Shown here: positions 1 to 8,217 of the stretch, piece by piece | Layout of the letters: each line of letters opens with the position of its first letter | Numbering within the stretch: the stretch's first letter is position 1 | Assembly: GCA_028824295.1 (NCBI GenBank) | Contig: JAPPED010000004.1 | Span: 1 to 35,637 of the forward strand | Reading direction: 5' to 3' | DNA length: 35,637 bases | Source: Rhodospirillales bacterium | GTDB lineage: Bacteria > Pseudomonadota > Alphaproteobacteria > TMED109 | The notes under the pieces: generated by a model | Told to the model about the DNA's origin: nothing | The model's input: only the letters and a program-made list of their open reading frames with translations | Database searches by the model: none | Program-made: the position numbers and the translations under genes

Positions 1-97
1 GCGGCATCGCATGGGCTTGACCTATCGCGCGGAGGCGGACGGCGTCACGCCGGACCAGATCGTCCAGAACTTGCTGGAACAGGTCAGTGTGGTCTAG
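1..97 (+). CDS. MoxR-family AAA+ ATPase, C-terminal end only
   Basis: Only the last 31 codons are inside the window (reading frame starts at base 2, stop TAG 95-97). They read RHRMGLTYRAEADGVT and end NLLEQVSVV, the usual C-terminal lid helix of MoxR ATPases, where an arginine-rich HR(I/M)GLTY segment is followed by an EADGVT turn and a final IVxxLLxxV helix. MoxR proteins are cytoplasmic AAA+ chaperones that work with VWA-domain proteins, and the genes that follow (DUF58, VWA, TPR, BatD) are their standard partners. The next gene starts 11 bases inside this one, so they are co-transcribed and probably translationally coupled. The Walker motifs are off-window, so the family call rests on the tail and the context. 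Confidence 0.75.
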   Translation, partial: RHRMGLTYRAEADGVTPDQIVQNLLEQVSVV

Positions 98-1007
98 TCG
101 CGCCCAGCGGACCGGCTCGGATACGACCAATCCAACCACGCTGACGCTGCGCGAGCTCATGGCGACGCAGCCGCGTCATGTGCGCGGTCGGTTGCTGCCA
201 GGCGAACGGTATCCGACCGGCATGCGTCCCGGCCGCCGACGCGCCCAGGGCATGGACCTGGACAGCGTCGGTCCGTATGTGCCCGGGGACGACATTCGTT
301 GGATGGACTGGCGCGCGACGGCCCGCACCGGACGCGCCCAGATGAAGCGGTTCGTCGCTGAATCGCATCTTGCCCGGATGCTGATCGTCGACTTCCGAGC
401 ACACCTGCTGTTCGGCACCGAAACGCGACCCATGGCCAAGACCGCCGCGCTCTTGGCGGCGCACATGGCCTGGGAAGGGTTCGTGTTGCAGGAGCCGGTC
501 GGCATGGTCATCGTGCCGGACCAAGTGCTGGTTCGCCCGCGTCGAGGGCGAAGTCATGTCTTGTTCCTGCTGAAGCACCTAGAGGAAAGTTACGCTGCAG
601 CGCTTTCGCGGTCCGAGCATCATGGCGAGGACGCCCTGGTCGTGGCGATCGACACCGCGAGCCGGCTGCTGAAGTTCGGCGACGAAATCTGTGTCTTCAG
701 TGACTTCGGCGACACGGCCCCGGCCCTGGCCGAGAAAGTGCGCGAACTGAACACGTTCCGGCATTTTCGCGCCATAATCGTCGAGGATCCGATGTTCCGT
801 CGCCCGCTTCGTTCCGGACGTTACCCCTACCAGACGACGGGCGACCCCGTGCGTCGACTGGCGACAGTCTCGAAATCGATGGCAAACCGGCACCAGGACG
901 TTGTAAGGGAGCTCCGGCGCAACCTGCGCCGGGCACTCATCAAGGACGGCTGGCGGATTACCGAAGCCGCGAGCGGCGGTTTCCTGTCTCCGGGACCCGG
1001 GCGATGA
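87..1007 (+). CDS. DUF58 domain protein of the MoxR/Bat operon
   Basis: 306 residues from a GTG start that overlaps the end of moxR. The DUF58 signature is clear at residues about 64-82: YVPGDDIRWMDWRATARTG, followed by a lysine/arginine-rich stretch and a hydrophobic strand ending in a VD (VDFRAHLLFG), the position where DUF58 proteins carry a VWA-like fold. The usual serines after that Asp (D-x-S-x-S) are absent (DFRAH), so this copy is unlikely to have a working metal site there. There is no signal peptide. DUF58 proteins are widely found next to moxR and are presumed clients or adaptors of the ATPase; the biochemical role is not established. The downstream gene overlaps by four bases (ATGA). 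The start is uncertain: an internal ATG at residue 25 is an alternative. Confidence 0.85.
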   Translation: MWSSRAQRTGSDTTNPTTLTLRELMATQPRHVRGRLLPGERYPTGMRPGRRRAQGMDLDSVGPYVPGDDIRWMDWRATARTGRAQMKRFVAESHLARMLIVDFRAHLLFGTETRPMAKTAALLAAHMAWEGFVLQEPVGMVIVPDQVLVRPRRGRSHVLFLLKHLEESYAAALSRSEHHGEDALVVAIDTASRLLKFGDEICVFSDFGDTAPALAEKVRELNTFRHFRAIIVEDPMFRRPLRSGRYPYQTTGDPVRRLATVSKSMANRHQDVVRELRRNLRRALIKDGWRITEAASGGFLSPGPGR

Positions 1008-1375
1008 CCGAAGATACGGTTCTCGCCCAGCTGCGCGACATTCAACTGCCCGCGGACCCTGGCCTGGTGGCGCCGAGCACGTTTGCCCTCTGGCCGTTCG
1101 TGCTGCTGGCGGCAGTCGTGGGTGCGATCCTCGTCGTGCGGTTCTGGCGAGGCAGCCAATGGCGGCGGACCGCCAGAGCCGAGCTGGCCAGGATTCTCGA
1201 GGTGGACGACCACTCGACGCAATGGTCAATGCTGCTCGCGTTCTCGGCCAGCCTGTCGGAACGGGCGCGGCGTCCCGTCACCCTGCCGCCCCTCGCCTAC
1301 CGCCGTCCGGATACGGTTTCCCAGGGCGAGCGGAACGAGTTTATTGCCTTCCTGAGCAGGGAACTCGGTCGATGA
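1004..1375 (+). CDS. DUF4381 membrane protein
   Basis: 123 residues. The N-terminus reads LAQLRDIQLPADPG, the hallmark of DUF4381 proteins (LRDIxLP followed by a proline-rich stretch), then one membrane helix at about residues 27-48 (LWPFVLLAAVVGAILVVRFW) and a cytosolic arginine-rich helical domain that ends close to the stop. Proteins of this family sit between the DUF58 and VWA genes of Bat-type operons; function unknown, presumably a membrane anchor or assembly factor. Both ends overlap neighbours by four bases (ATGA at 1004 and 1372), so translation is coupled along the operon. Confidence 0.75.
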   Translation: MTEDTVLAQLRDIQLPADPGLVAPSTFALWPFVLLAAVVGAILVVRFWRGSQWRRTARAELARILEVDDHSTQWSMLLAFSASLSERARRPVTLPPLAYRRPDTVSQGERNEFIAFLSRELGR

Positions 1376-2307
1376 TCGACCTGATGCGTCCCTGGGTATT
1401 CGTGCTGTTGCCCCTGCCGCTCCTGGCCTGGCGGATTCTGCCCGCCATCGCCGCGAACGCAGCGCTGCCGGTACCGGCGCCGATCCGGGGCCTCATTTCC
1501 GGATTGTCCGACGAGGGCCGGCGACGGCGACGGCGGCCGGAAGACCTCTGGATCAAGGCCCTGGGCTGGGCCCTGCTCGTGGTCGCGCTTGCCGGGCCCT
1601 ACAGCCGCGACTCGATCCTCGTGACGCCGACGGGCCGCGACTTGATGATCGCCGTCGACTTGTCGGCCAGCATGGAACAGCAGGACATGGTCCTGGACGG
1701 CGTCAGCGTGCCCCGTTTCGTGGCCGTCCGGGAACTGCTCAAGGACTTCATCAAGGCGCGGAAAGGTGATCGGGTGGGGCTGATCGCCTACGGCCATGAG
1801 GCGTACCTGATTTCGCCGCTGGGCTACGACGTCGAGGCGGTCGCGGCGGTTCTGGACGAATTGACGATCGGCCTGCCGGGACATCGAACGGATCTCGGCC
1901 GTGCCATCGGACTGGCGGTCAAGACGTTCGATGCTGAACAGGACGCCGGCCGGGTACTGGTGTTGCTGTCCGATGGCGAAGACAATTCGGGCGAACTCAC
2001 CGGATTCGACGCGGCTGTCCTCGCGGCGCAGCACGGCGTCCGCATCCACACCATCGGTTTTGCGTCCAACATCGAAGCCGACGGCGCGGATGTCCTCAGG
2101 AACATCGCGAACAACGCCGACGGCGTGTTCTTCTGGGCAAGATCGACGGCCGACCTGGCCGCGACATCGCGCGCCATCAACGAGATGGAGCCGACCGAAC
2201 GACCGGAGGAGGAAAACCACATCCTGCGCGACTGGTCCCTCTATGCCGTCGCGGCGGTGCTGCTGCTGCTTGCCGGCCTGATCGTCCAGGAGATTCGCAA
2301 GGCATGA
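1372..2307 (+). CDS. batA: BatA-like VWA-domain membrane protein
   Basis: 311 residues starting at the ATG that overlaps the previous stop; reading further upstream is possible but would overlap the DUF4381 gene by 200 bases. Membrane segments lie at about 8-24, 60-77 and 285-305, with a VWA domain between the last two. The MIDAS metal site is complete in appearance: DLSAS at 96-100, a later conserved TDLGRAI segment and a LLSDGEDNSG segment. This is the normal BatA layout (two N-terminal helices, periplasmic or cytoplasmic VWA, one C-terminal helix). In Bacteroides and Leptospira Bat proteins are linked to aerotolerance or stress resistance; in proteobacteria the role is inferred from context with MoxR. 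Confidence 0.88.
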   Translation: MIDLMRPWVFVLLPLPLLAWRILPAIAANAALPVPAPIRGLISGLSDEGRRRRRRPEDLWIKALGWALLVVALAGPYSRDSILVTPTGRDLMIAVDLSASMEQQDMVLDGVSVPRFVAVRELLKDFIKARKGDRVGLIAYGHEAYLISPLGYDVEAVAAVLDELTIGLPGHRTDLGRAIGLAVKTFDAEQDAGRVLVLLSDGEDNSGELTGFDAAVLAAQHGVRIHTIGFASNIEADGADVLRNIANNADGVFFWARSTADLAATSRAINEMEPTERPEEENHILRDWSLYAVAAVLLLLAGLIVQEIRKA

Positions 2308-3161
2308 CTTTCGCGTATCCGCTCGCGCTGCTCCTTCTGCTACCGGCGTTCGGCTTGCTGGCGTGGCTCAAGCTCTGGCACGGTCGAGCAGGGCTGGGCC
2401 TGCCCGGACACTGGCACCGGATCATCGACACCACGATGCAGTCCTTCATGGTCAAACAGGTCGTTTCGCAAAGGCAGTTGCCGGTCGGGCTCTGGCTGGT
2501 GATTTGGGCGCTCCTGGTATTGGCCCTGGCCCGCCCCGTCCTCGATTTCGGGGAACCGGTACCATCCGGCAACCTCGTCGGTCGTGTGATTGCCCTGGAT
2601 GTCGGCGCCAGCGTCGACCCCGAACGCCAGCGATGGATCGCCTACCGAATCCTGGACGCCGCGCCCACGACACCGACTGCGCTGGTGGTCGCCACGGGAG
2701 AGGCCTTCGACATCGTGCCCTTCACGACCGATCGCGGGCATCTCGACCGGTACCTGCAGGTCATCAAGCCCGAGGTCATGCCAGTTTCCGGACGGTCGCC
2801 GGGGATGGCGGTCACGCACGCCGAATCGCTGCTGGCCCGGGCAGGGATGGTCGTCGGGCAGCTCGTTCTGGTGACCGGCGGCACGGTGCCTGCAGCCGAG
2901 GCGGCGGCGGCCGGCGACTGGCTGCGGGCGGTCGTCGTGGATGGTGATCACGCCTCCGCCTGGGAGGACTATGCTGAGCGGATCGGCGCCCAGCTCGCCG
3001 ACACAACCACCATTGACGACGTCATCAGAGAGTTGGACGGCAGGGTGGCCGATACCCTTCGAGACAGTGACGACGCCGCAGGATTCGCGGCGGGCCCGTG
3101 GCTGATCACCGCCGCCGCAGGTTTGTGGCTGCTCTTCTTTCGCCGGATTCGGTCCGCATGA
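2304..3161 (+). CDS. BatB-like protein with a degenerate VWA metal site
   Basis: 285 residues, ATG overlapping the batA stop by four bases. Topology copies BatA: two N-terminal membrane helices (about 4-22 and 60-79), a soluble domain, and a C-terminal helix ending in FFRRIRSA. The segment that should hold the DxSxS MIDAS reads DVGASVD, so the first serine is glycine, and the later LLSDG-type strand is LVLVTGGTV with no Asp. The fold is therefore probably retained while divalent-metal binding is probably lost. It is shorter than BatB proteins that carry a full domain (around 320-330). It likely pairs with BatA as a structural subunit. The assignment rests on operon position and topology more than on sequence. 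Confidence 0.7.
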   Translation: MTFAYPLALLLLLPAFGLLAWLKLWHGRAGLGLPGHWHRIIDTTMQSFMVKQVVSQRQLPVGLWLVIWALLVLALARPVLDFGEPVPSGNLVGRVIALDVGASVDPERQRWIAYRILDAAPTTPTALVVATGEAFDIVPFTTDRGHLDRYLQVIKPEVMPVSGRSPGMAVTHAESLLARAGMVVGQLVLVTGGTVPAAEAAAAGDWLRAVVVDGDHASAWEDYAERIGAQLADTTTIDDVIRELDGRVADTLRDSDDAAGFAAGPWLITAAAGLWLLFFRRIRSA

Positions 3162-3964
3162 CCGTGCGCGTGCTTGGTTGGGGCGCAATCGCGGCGTTCG
3201 CCGTCGCCGTGTCGTGGCTGTGGCCGAGAATCGAACGAGCGCCGACCGATTTCGAGATCGCCCTCGAGTACCTGGGCGATCAGCGGCCGGACCTGGCGCT
3301 CCTGCTCTTCGGGGACACTGAGTGGCGCGGCGTGGCCGCCTACCGCGCCGGTCGGTACGCGCAGGCATCGCGCGAGTTCAAGGTCAAGGAAACGGCACTC
3401 AGCCAGTACAACCTGGGCAACAGCCAGGCGCGTTTGCGCGAATGGCCCAAAGCCCTCGCAACCTATGAAAAGGTGTTGCGGTTGGACCCCAACCACCTTG
3501 ATGCGCGACACAATCTGGCATTGGTGAAGGAGCTGCTCGAGCCGGGCAAGGACTCGGAGGAACCCGAGGACGCCCCCGAACACGTTCCGACCGAGACCGA
3601 GGAGCACATGGTCTCTGAACCCCAGGAAGGAATCTCCAACTGGGCGCAGGCCGCCGATTCACCGCAGCGCGACACGGCCGGCAACACCAACGACACGGAT
3701 GAAGTCAGCGACAGCGAGGCGGCAGAACGACCCAAACCGGTGGACACGACGGGCGAAGTCGGGAGCGCCACCGCCATCGGCAGAACCAGTGAGGATCGCG
3801 GACGCAACGATCACCGGATCGTGGGCACCGTCGACCTGAAACCGAGGACGAGCGCTCGGCCGGCGGAGGTGTTGCTCCGCAGGATTCACGACGATCCGGA
3901 GAAGGTGGTGCGCGCGAGAATGCTGGCGGTCTACGAATCCAGGATCGCGAGTCCCGCGCCGTGA
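3158..3964 (+). CDS. BatC-like TPR membrane protein
   Basis: 268 residues from the ATG that overlaps the previous stop. One membrane helix at 6-23, then TPR units at about 56-80 and 83-125: the second carries the standard YNLGNSQARLREWPKAL and LDPNHLDARHNLAL pattern. The rest (about 130-268) is acidic, low-complexity and predicted disordered, rich in E, D, T and S, ending in a short basic helix. This layout (helix, two or three TPRs, charged disordered tail) is that of BatC/BatE proteins, which are thought to scaffold the Bat complex. Coupled on both sides by four-base overlaps. Confidence 0.8.
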   Translation: MTVRVLGWGAIAAFAVAVSWLWPRIERAPTDFEIALEYLGDQRPDLALLLFGDTEWRGVAAYRAGRYAQASREFKVKETALSQYNLGNSQARLREWPKALATYEKVLRLDPNHLDARHNLALVKELLEPGKDSEEPEDAPEHVPTETEEHMVSEPQEGISNWAQAADSPQRDTAGNTNDTDEVSDSEAAERPKPVDTTGEVGSATAIGRTSEDRGRNDHRIVGTVDLKPRTSARPAEVLLRRIHDDPEKVVRARMLAVYESRIASPAP

Positions 3965-5277
3965 TTCGGGTCTTCCTTTGCTGCCTCGGCCTGTGCCTCC
4001 TCAACGTGGCGGCAGTCGCGCAGCAGACAGACGAAGCCGATCGCCGGTGGTTCAACGTCACCATGGATCCGCCGTTCGTGGCGACCAGGGGAACCTATAT
4101 CGGTGGGCAGATCGTCCTCCACGTTCAATTTATTTCGTCCGACCCGTTCAAGCGTGTTCGGCTCGAGCTTCCGGCGATCGAAGGCGTGCGCTCGACGGTC
4201 CTCGCGCGCCCGCACACGCGGCAGGTCGAAATCCTCGACGACGACGGGTACAGCACGCTCGGGAGCCAGAAGTACAGCCACGAAACCCGACTGGTGATCG
4301 TGCCCGACCGGAGCGGCACCATCTTCGTTCCGCCGATCACCGTCACCGGTATTTCCGAGCCAGGGAGCGGCCGCAGTTTCGAGTTCGAAGAGGTCTATCC
4401 GCAGCAAACGATTCTCGTTCATCCGGAGAGCCCGGAGTTCGTTGGGGATGCCTGGATCGTTTCCCGCGACGTGAAGATCGAGGAGTCCTGGTCACCCGTA
4501 GTCGATGACGTCCGAAACGGAGACACGGTGCGTCGCACGGTGGCGCTGAGGGTCGCTGGCGTGACGGCGGACGATCTTCCCGAACTCGTTCTGAACTCGA
4601 GCAGCGGCCACCGCGTGTTGAGCACTGAAGTCTCGACCAAGACCGAAAAGACCGACAACGGTTTCATCGCCCATCTGGAACAGTCGTGGGACATCTACGT
4701 CGAGACGGAAGACATCACCCATATCGGCGGGATTCGGTTCCCGTACTGGAATCCGGAACTCGGCTTGCCGGAAGACGCCACCCTCCTGCCCCAGCGCATC
4801 GAGCCACTCAAGCGAGACGCGGTGGCGCTACGCCAGACGCTGCGCGAGGAAGCCCTCGCAGGGCACCAAGCCAGACGACTCGGCTTCCTGGGTCTGCTGC
4901 TGGTGCCGCTGGCAGCCCTGGCCTCGGCTATCGCGCTGGTGCTTTGGCGCGCGCTGCCGACGAGGACGGACCTGAGGTTTTGGCGCGCCTCCAGGCAGAG
5001 CGATGATCCGCTGCGATTCTATGCCTCGTTCCTGTCGTGGGGACGACACACGTTCAGGCAGCGCACCCCGGTCGGCCAACAGCACGTGCAGATGCTCGGC
5101 GCCCGCGCAGCCGATCAAGTGGGACGGTTGCATCGCTCGATCTTCGGGCTCTCCGGGGACCGTCTGCGATGGCCGCGGCTTGCAGCGACTCTCATCCTGG
5201 CATCACGGCGAATGATCGTGCAGCGATTCCTGGCGGCAATCGTCCCCGGCATTTCGCGGTTCCTTTTCCTGCGTTGA
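3961..5277 (+). CDS. batD: BatD-like protein (oxygen-tolerance family)
   Basis: 438 residues from a GTG that overlaps the preceding stop (GTGA). Signal peptide about 1-20 (hydrophobic LCCLGLCLLNVAAVAQ, cleavage near AVAQ), then an extracytoplasmic beta-rich region of about 280 residues. The opening (VTMDPPFVATRGTYIGGQIVL) is the typical BatD first strand pair in which a short Ig-like domain follows the signal. A membrane helix lies at about 308-330 (LGFLGLLLVPLAALASAIAL), and the last 105 residues are cytoplasmic, with an FYASFLSWGRH-type helical segment. It is the last gene of the operon; the next gene starts 130 bases later with no overlap. Confidence 0.82.
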   Translation: MIRVFLCCLGLCLLNVAAVAQQTDEADRRWFNVTMDPPFVATRGTYIGGQIVLHVQFISSDPFKRVRLELPAIEGVRSTVLARPHTRQVEILDDDGYSTLGSQKYSHETRLVIVPDRSGTIFVPPITVTGISEPGSGRSFEFEEVYPQQTILVHPESPEFVGDAWIVSRDVKIEESWSPVVDDVRNGDTVRRTVALRVAGVTADDLPELVLNSSSGHRVLSTEVSTKTEKTDNGFIAHLEQSWDIYVETEDITHIGGIRFPYWNPELGLPEDATLLPQRIEPLKRDAVALRQTLREEALAGHQARRLGFLGLLLVPLAALASAIALVLWRALPTRTDLRFWRASRQSDDPLRFYASFLSWGRHTFRQRTPVGQQHVQMLGARAADQVGRLHRSIFGLSGDRLRWPRLAATLILASRRMIVQRFLAAIVPGISRFLFLR

Positions 5278-5410
5278 CATTCGCTTGGCCTAAGCCCAAC
5301 GATCCCGGGCGCAAGGTTGGGTGCCCGACCCGCGAAACCGGTCGCAGTAGCTGCAGGCATGCCATGAACGTGGGCCTTGGCGTCGACACCAGATCTGCAA
5401 GCCAGGCTTG

Positions 5411-6343
5411 ATGCCTGAAACAGCGATGCATCACCACTACGCGGACGTCGGCGACGTGCGACTGCATTACGTGATGGCGGGCAGCGGGCCGGCTGTCGTC
5501 CTCCTCCATGGCTGGCCGCAGACCTGGTACATGTGGCGCGACGTAATGCCGAAGCTTGCCGGGAACTATCGTGTCATCGCGCCGGACTTGCGCGGGTTAG
5601 GGGACTCGTCGCGCCCTGTCGGTGGTTACGACAAGAAGACACTTGCACAGGATGTCTGGCGTCTGGTTCACGACACTTTGGGCGAGCAGAGTCTCTTCGT
5701 CGTCGGGCATGACTGGGGTGGGCCGACGGCTTTCGCGCTGGCCGCCCAGCACCGAGACTCCGTGAAACGCTTGGCGGTCTTCGATGTACCTGTGCCGGGA
5801 GACGGCACCTCGGTGATGTTCGGGAACCGCTGGCATCATGGGCTGCACTGGGAGGAGGAGCTGCCCGAAACCCTGACCCGGGGCCGTGAGCACGTCTACC
5901 TGGGTTTCTTCTACCGTAACTGGGGTGGGCGCCCCGATGCCATCACCGAAGACGCGGAACGTGAATATCTGCGGACCTACCGGCAGCCGGGCGCGATGCA
6001 GGCCGGCTTCAATCTCTACCGCGCCACTCCACAGGACGTCGCTGACAATCAGGCGTTCCTATCACAAGGGAAACTGGAGATGCCTGTGCTCTGCTACGGC
6101 GGCACCCTGGGGCGAGGGCGCGGGAAGACAGCCATCGAATCCTGGCGACGCGTGGCTGATGATGTGCGTGGGGGCGTGGTCGAGGACTGTGGCCACTGGA
6201 TCCCTGAGGAGCGGCCGGACTGGGTAGCCGAGGAATTGCGAACCTTCTTCGACGAGGAGAACGCCGGTTCCGGCAGGGCACGGACATCGTCGCGTCGGCC
6301 CGGGACTGCCAGTGTCCCGCCGGCCGCGAAAATGTCTGGCTGA
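5411..6343 (+). CDS. alpha/beta hydrolase, epoxide hydrolase/haloacid dehalogenase-like
   Basis: 310 residues from ATG 5411; an in-frame TTG lies just before and a second ATG at residue 6. Oxyanion motif HGWPQ at 33-37, nucleophile elbow GHDWGG with Asp101 as predicted nucleophile, and catalytic His262 in GHWIPEE. An Asp nucleophile with HGWP and WG points to the soluble epoxide hydrolase / fluoroacetate or haloalkane dehalogenase branch. The acid usually found after strand 6 is not obvious: that strand runs VLCYGGTLGRGRG with no Asp or Glu, so the acid may lie after strand 7 or be missing. The last 27 residues (after FFDEE) are Gly/Ser/Arg/Pro-rich and look like an unrelated tail read on to the next stop. 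Substrate unknown. Confidence 0.85.
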   Translation: MPETAMHHHYADVGDVRLHYVMAGSGPAVVLLHGWPQTWYMWRDVMPKLAGNYRVIAPDLRGLGDSSRPVGGYDKKTLAQDVWRLVHDTLGEQSLFVVGHDWGGPTAFALAAQHRDSVKRLAVFDVPVPGDGTSVMFGNRWHHGLHWEEELPETLTRGREHVYLGFFYRNWGGRPDAITEDAEREYLRTYRQPGAMQAGFNLYRATPQDVADNQAFLSQGKLEMPVLCYGGTLGRGRGKTAIESWRRVADDVRGGVVEDCGHWIPEERPDWVAEELRTFFDEENAGSGRARTSSRRPGTASVPPAAKMSG

Positions 6344-6553
6344 CACAAGCGATCCGGGTGGGCACGCCTGCACGGAGCTGGGGCGTCAAGACACCCAGCA
6401 ACGACCGGCTGTCGTCTATCGCGGGCCTGCCGCCATCCGACGGCAACCGGCAAGACTCCGTTGGCGCGCTCGAGGCGGGACAGAACGGTCTTCGGGCCCA
6501 AGTCACTCGCGTCGCAGGTTGCCCCGAATGCGAGCCGGCCGACCTGGCGCCAC

Positions 6554-6789
6554 TCGATTTCGGTATTCCGCGCCGGCGCGCGTTCCTGGCCGGCCGCGCG
6601 GAACGCTACAGGCCTTCGAGCAGGATCAGATTGCCGATGGACCCGGCCTGCCGGGCTTTCAGGAGCGGCTGGTACTCTGCCGAGTGGTACCACTCGCGTG
6701 CACGCTCGAGCGACGGGAATTCGAGAATTACGGCCACGTTGGGTAGCTCGTCCGAACCCTCAAGCTTTTCGATTTCGGTATTCCGCGCC
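6554..6789. repeat. 21-base direct repeat, two exact copies
   Basis: The 21 bases at 6554-6574 recur exactly at 6769-6789, 215 bases apart and in the same orientation. The right copy lies inside the DUF1330 gene, where the minus strand encodes ARNTEIE; the left copy lies downstream of that gene's stop. Flanks do not match, so it is a short isolated duplication, not a leftover of a longer gene copy. Confidence 0.8.
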
Positions 6790-6896
6790 AGATAGCGCCC
6801 GCCGTAGGATTCCACCTGAGCCTGGACTTTCGGAATGTAGTCCTCCACCCACGAACCGTCGGTGATCGTCACCCTACCCATTACATACGCAGCCAT
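6606..6896 (-). CDS. DUF1330 domain protein
   Basis: 96 residues, start ATG at 6896 chosen because a strong GAGGAG ribosome site stands nine bases before it; longer in-frame readings lack one. The sequence has the ferredoxin-like DUF1330 pattern: MAAYVMGRVTITD at the start, a central GGRYLARNTEIEKLEG, VAVILEFPSLERAREWYHS and a final strand NLILLEG. These are small dimeric alpha/beta-barrel proteins related to ABM and Dabb families; no reaction is established for most. It stands alone between two intergenic stretches. A 21-base piece of it is repeated just downstream of its stop. Confidence 0.85.
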   Translation of the reverse strand: MAAYVMGRVTITDGSWVEDYIPKVQAQVESYGGRYLARNTEIEKLEGSDELPNVAVILEFPSLERAREWYHSAEYQPLLKARQAGSIGNLILLEGL

Positions 6897-7464
6897 TCTT
6901 CGTCTCCTCAAGTCCAGTACCGGCCTATTGCGCCCACGCCGGCGCGCTTGACCTGCCCCCGCGCCACGCCGAGTCTGACGGCCGGAGGCGCCCTGCGCAA
7001 GGCTGTTGGCCGGTCCGGGGGTCCGATCCATGCACCCGGCCGTCCAGCTGCCGGCAGGTTCGCCGACCAAGGAATTCCGATTTGCGAGGAGCAACGCCAT
7101 GTCGGCCGCTCGACCCGTGTGCCGAAGCTGCACCCTTCAATCCGCCGGGCTCACAATCGGGAACCACCGACGGGAACGACGGGACAAATCCGGATGCCCG
7201 CCAGGTCGTGCCCAAATCCCAAGACTTCGGAGACATCATCGCGGCAGCAACCGTCCGACGACCGGCCGGGCAGCCGGGCAGGCTCCCGTCCGCGTCCGAC
7301 ACCGGGCGAACCCTGACAACCACGCCGATCCCGGTTCAAGGGCTGGTGTCGGTCAATCACTGAGGAAAATCTCTGGACGGAAGCGCGCCGCCGGTGGTCG
7401 AGACCGGCGCCCGGTACTACCCTGAGGGCAGCGCTCCACATCGTCGGTCCGAAGGGTTTTATCC
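6897..7464. other. Intergenic stretch without a supported gene
   Basis: 568 bases between divergent genes. It should hold the promoters of both. Several open frames cross it on both strands, but none has a recognisable domain, a ribosome site or a consistent third-base pattern, and I see no hairpin with a T-run. Confidence 0.5.
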
Positions 7465-7797
7465 ATGCATGTCGTCATTTTCGAGGTCGAGCCAACTGCA
7501 GACGGCAAGGACGAGTATCTGGATATCGCCGGACAGCTCCGGGAAGAACTGGAAACCATCGACGGCTTCATCGCGATCGAACGTTTTGAAAGCCTGGTGC
7601 AGCCCGGCAAGATCCTTTCTCTCTCGACCTGGCGGGACGAGGCGGCGATCAAGGAATGGCGTGAGCGCACCGCGCATCACGCAGCTCAGGAGAGAGGCCG
7701 AACCGCGCTGTTCGAGCACTACCGCATTCGGGTGGCCGAAGTCGTTCGCGACTATGAACTCGAGACCTCTCCATGGCGCCCTAGCGTGCGCCAGTGA
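7465..7797 (+). CDS. ABM-domain (antibiotic biosynthesis monooxygenase-like) protein
   Basis: 110 residues, compact dimeric ferredoxin-like fold. The order of elements fits the ABM family: first strand MHVVIFEVEP, a helix DEYLDIAGQLREELETI, DGFIAIERFES, then the ILSLSTWRDEAAIKEWR strand-helix with the conserved Trp, and an HHAAQERGR helix followed by FEHYRIRVAEVVRDY. Members range from quinol monooxygenases to heme-degrading enzymes and many have no known activity; nothing here picks out one. The ribosome site is weak (GGGTTT about nine bases upstream). Confidence 0.85.
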   Translation: MHVVIFEVEPTADGKDEYLDIAGQLREELETIDGFIAIERFESLVQPGKILSLSTWRDEAAIKEWRERTAHHAAQERGRTALFEHYRIRVAEVVRDYELETSPWRPSVRQ

Positions 7798-7972
7798 CAG
7801 TGGGACGGTGACTAACTCCTACCGGGCGCAGCAGGCCGATATGCCATGGCCGGCGGTAGCGGCCCAGAAGCACTCCGTGTGACGACTTCACTTCCGAACT
7901 AGCGTCCAAGGTCCACGCCGACATCGTGTCGGTCAACACGATTTCGGCACTGGCGGCCCGGTTCACCTCCGG

Positions 7973-8103
7973 CTCGGCCGACTCACGGTCGGGCGTTTTC
8001 GCCTCGCCAAACTGGTGCGCTTCATTCCCTACCCGGTGGCCGCAGGTTCGTGCCCGGAAGCGGTGGGGCGGTGTGCCTGGCGGCGATGTCGCTCATGGGT
8101 GCA
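7973..8103 (+). pseudogene. Fragment of a SulP/SLC26-type anion transporter
   Basis: In one frame bases 7973-8050 encode LGRLTVGRFRLAKLVRFIPY followed by PVAAG, the very conserved SulP segment (a LGxxRLGxLVRFIPYPVxxGF helix). From about 8042 the homology continues only in another frame as FVPGSGGAVCLAAMSLMG, matching the next part (GFLxGxGxLLxxxxxSLMG). So about 45 codons of an ancient SulP gene remain, split by a frameshift, with no start, STAS domain or other helices nearby. Nothing on either side continues it. Confidence 0.65.
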
Positions 8104-8217
8104 AATCCTTGGGGGCAGGCGGCGCTCGAGCTGTTGGCGCCAGCCGTGAGACATGGCTCCCGGGTGACGCGATCGGGCCGGTTGGCGCGGCGGGCATGTC
8201 CGCGACCGGAATACCGG

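Noticed and set aside
2340-3368. A 342-codon open frame on the minus strand of the Bat operon
   Set aside because: It is a by-product of high GC opposite the batB-like and batC-like genes, with Arg/Pro/Gly-rich sequence and no recognisable domain.
5278-5410. Terminator candidate after batD (GGGC...GCCC)
   Set aside because: The stem is only four to five pairs, with no T-run; not strong enough to list.
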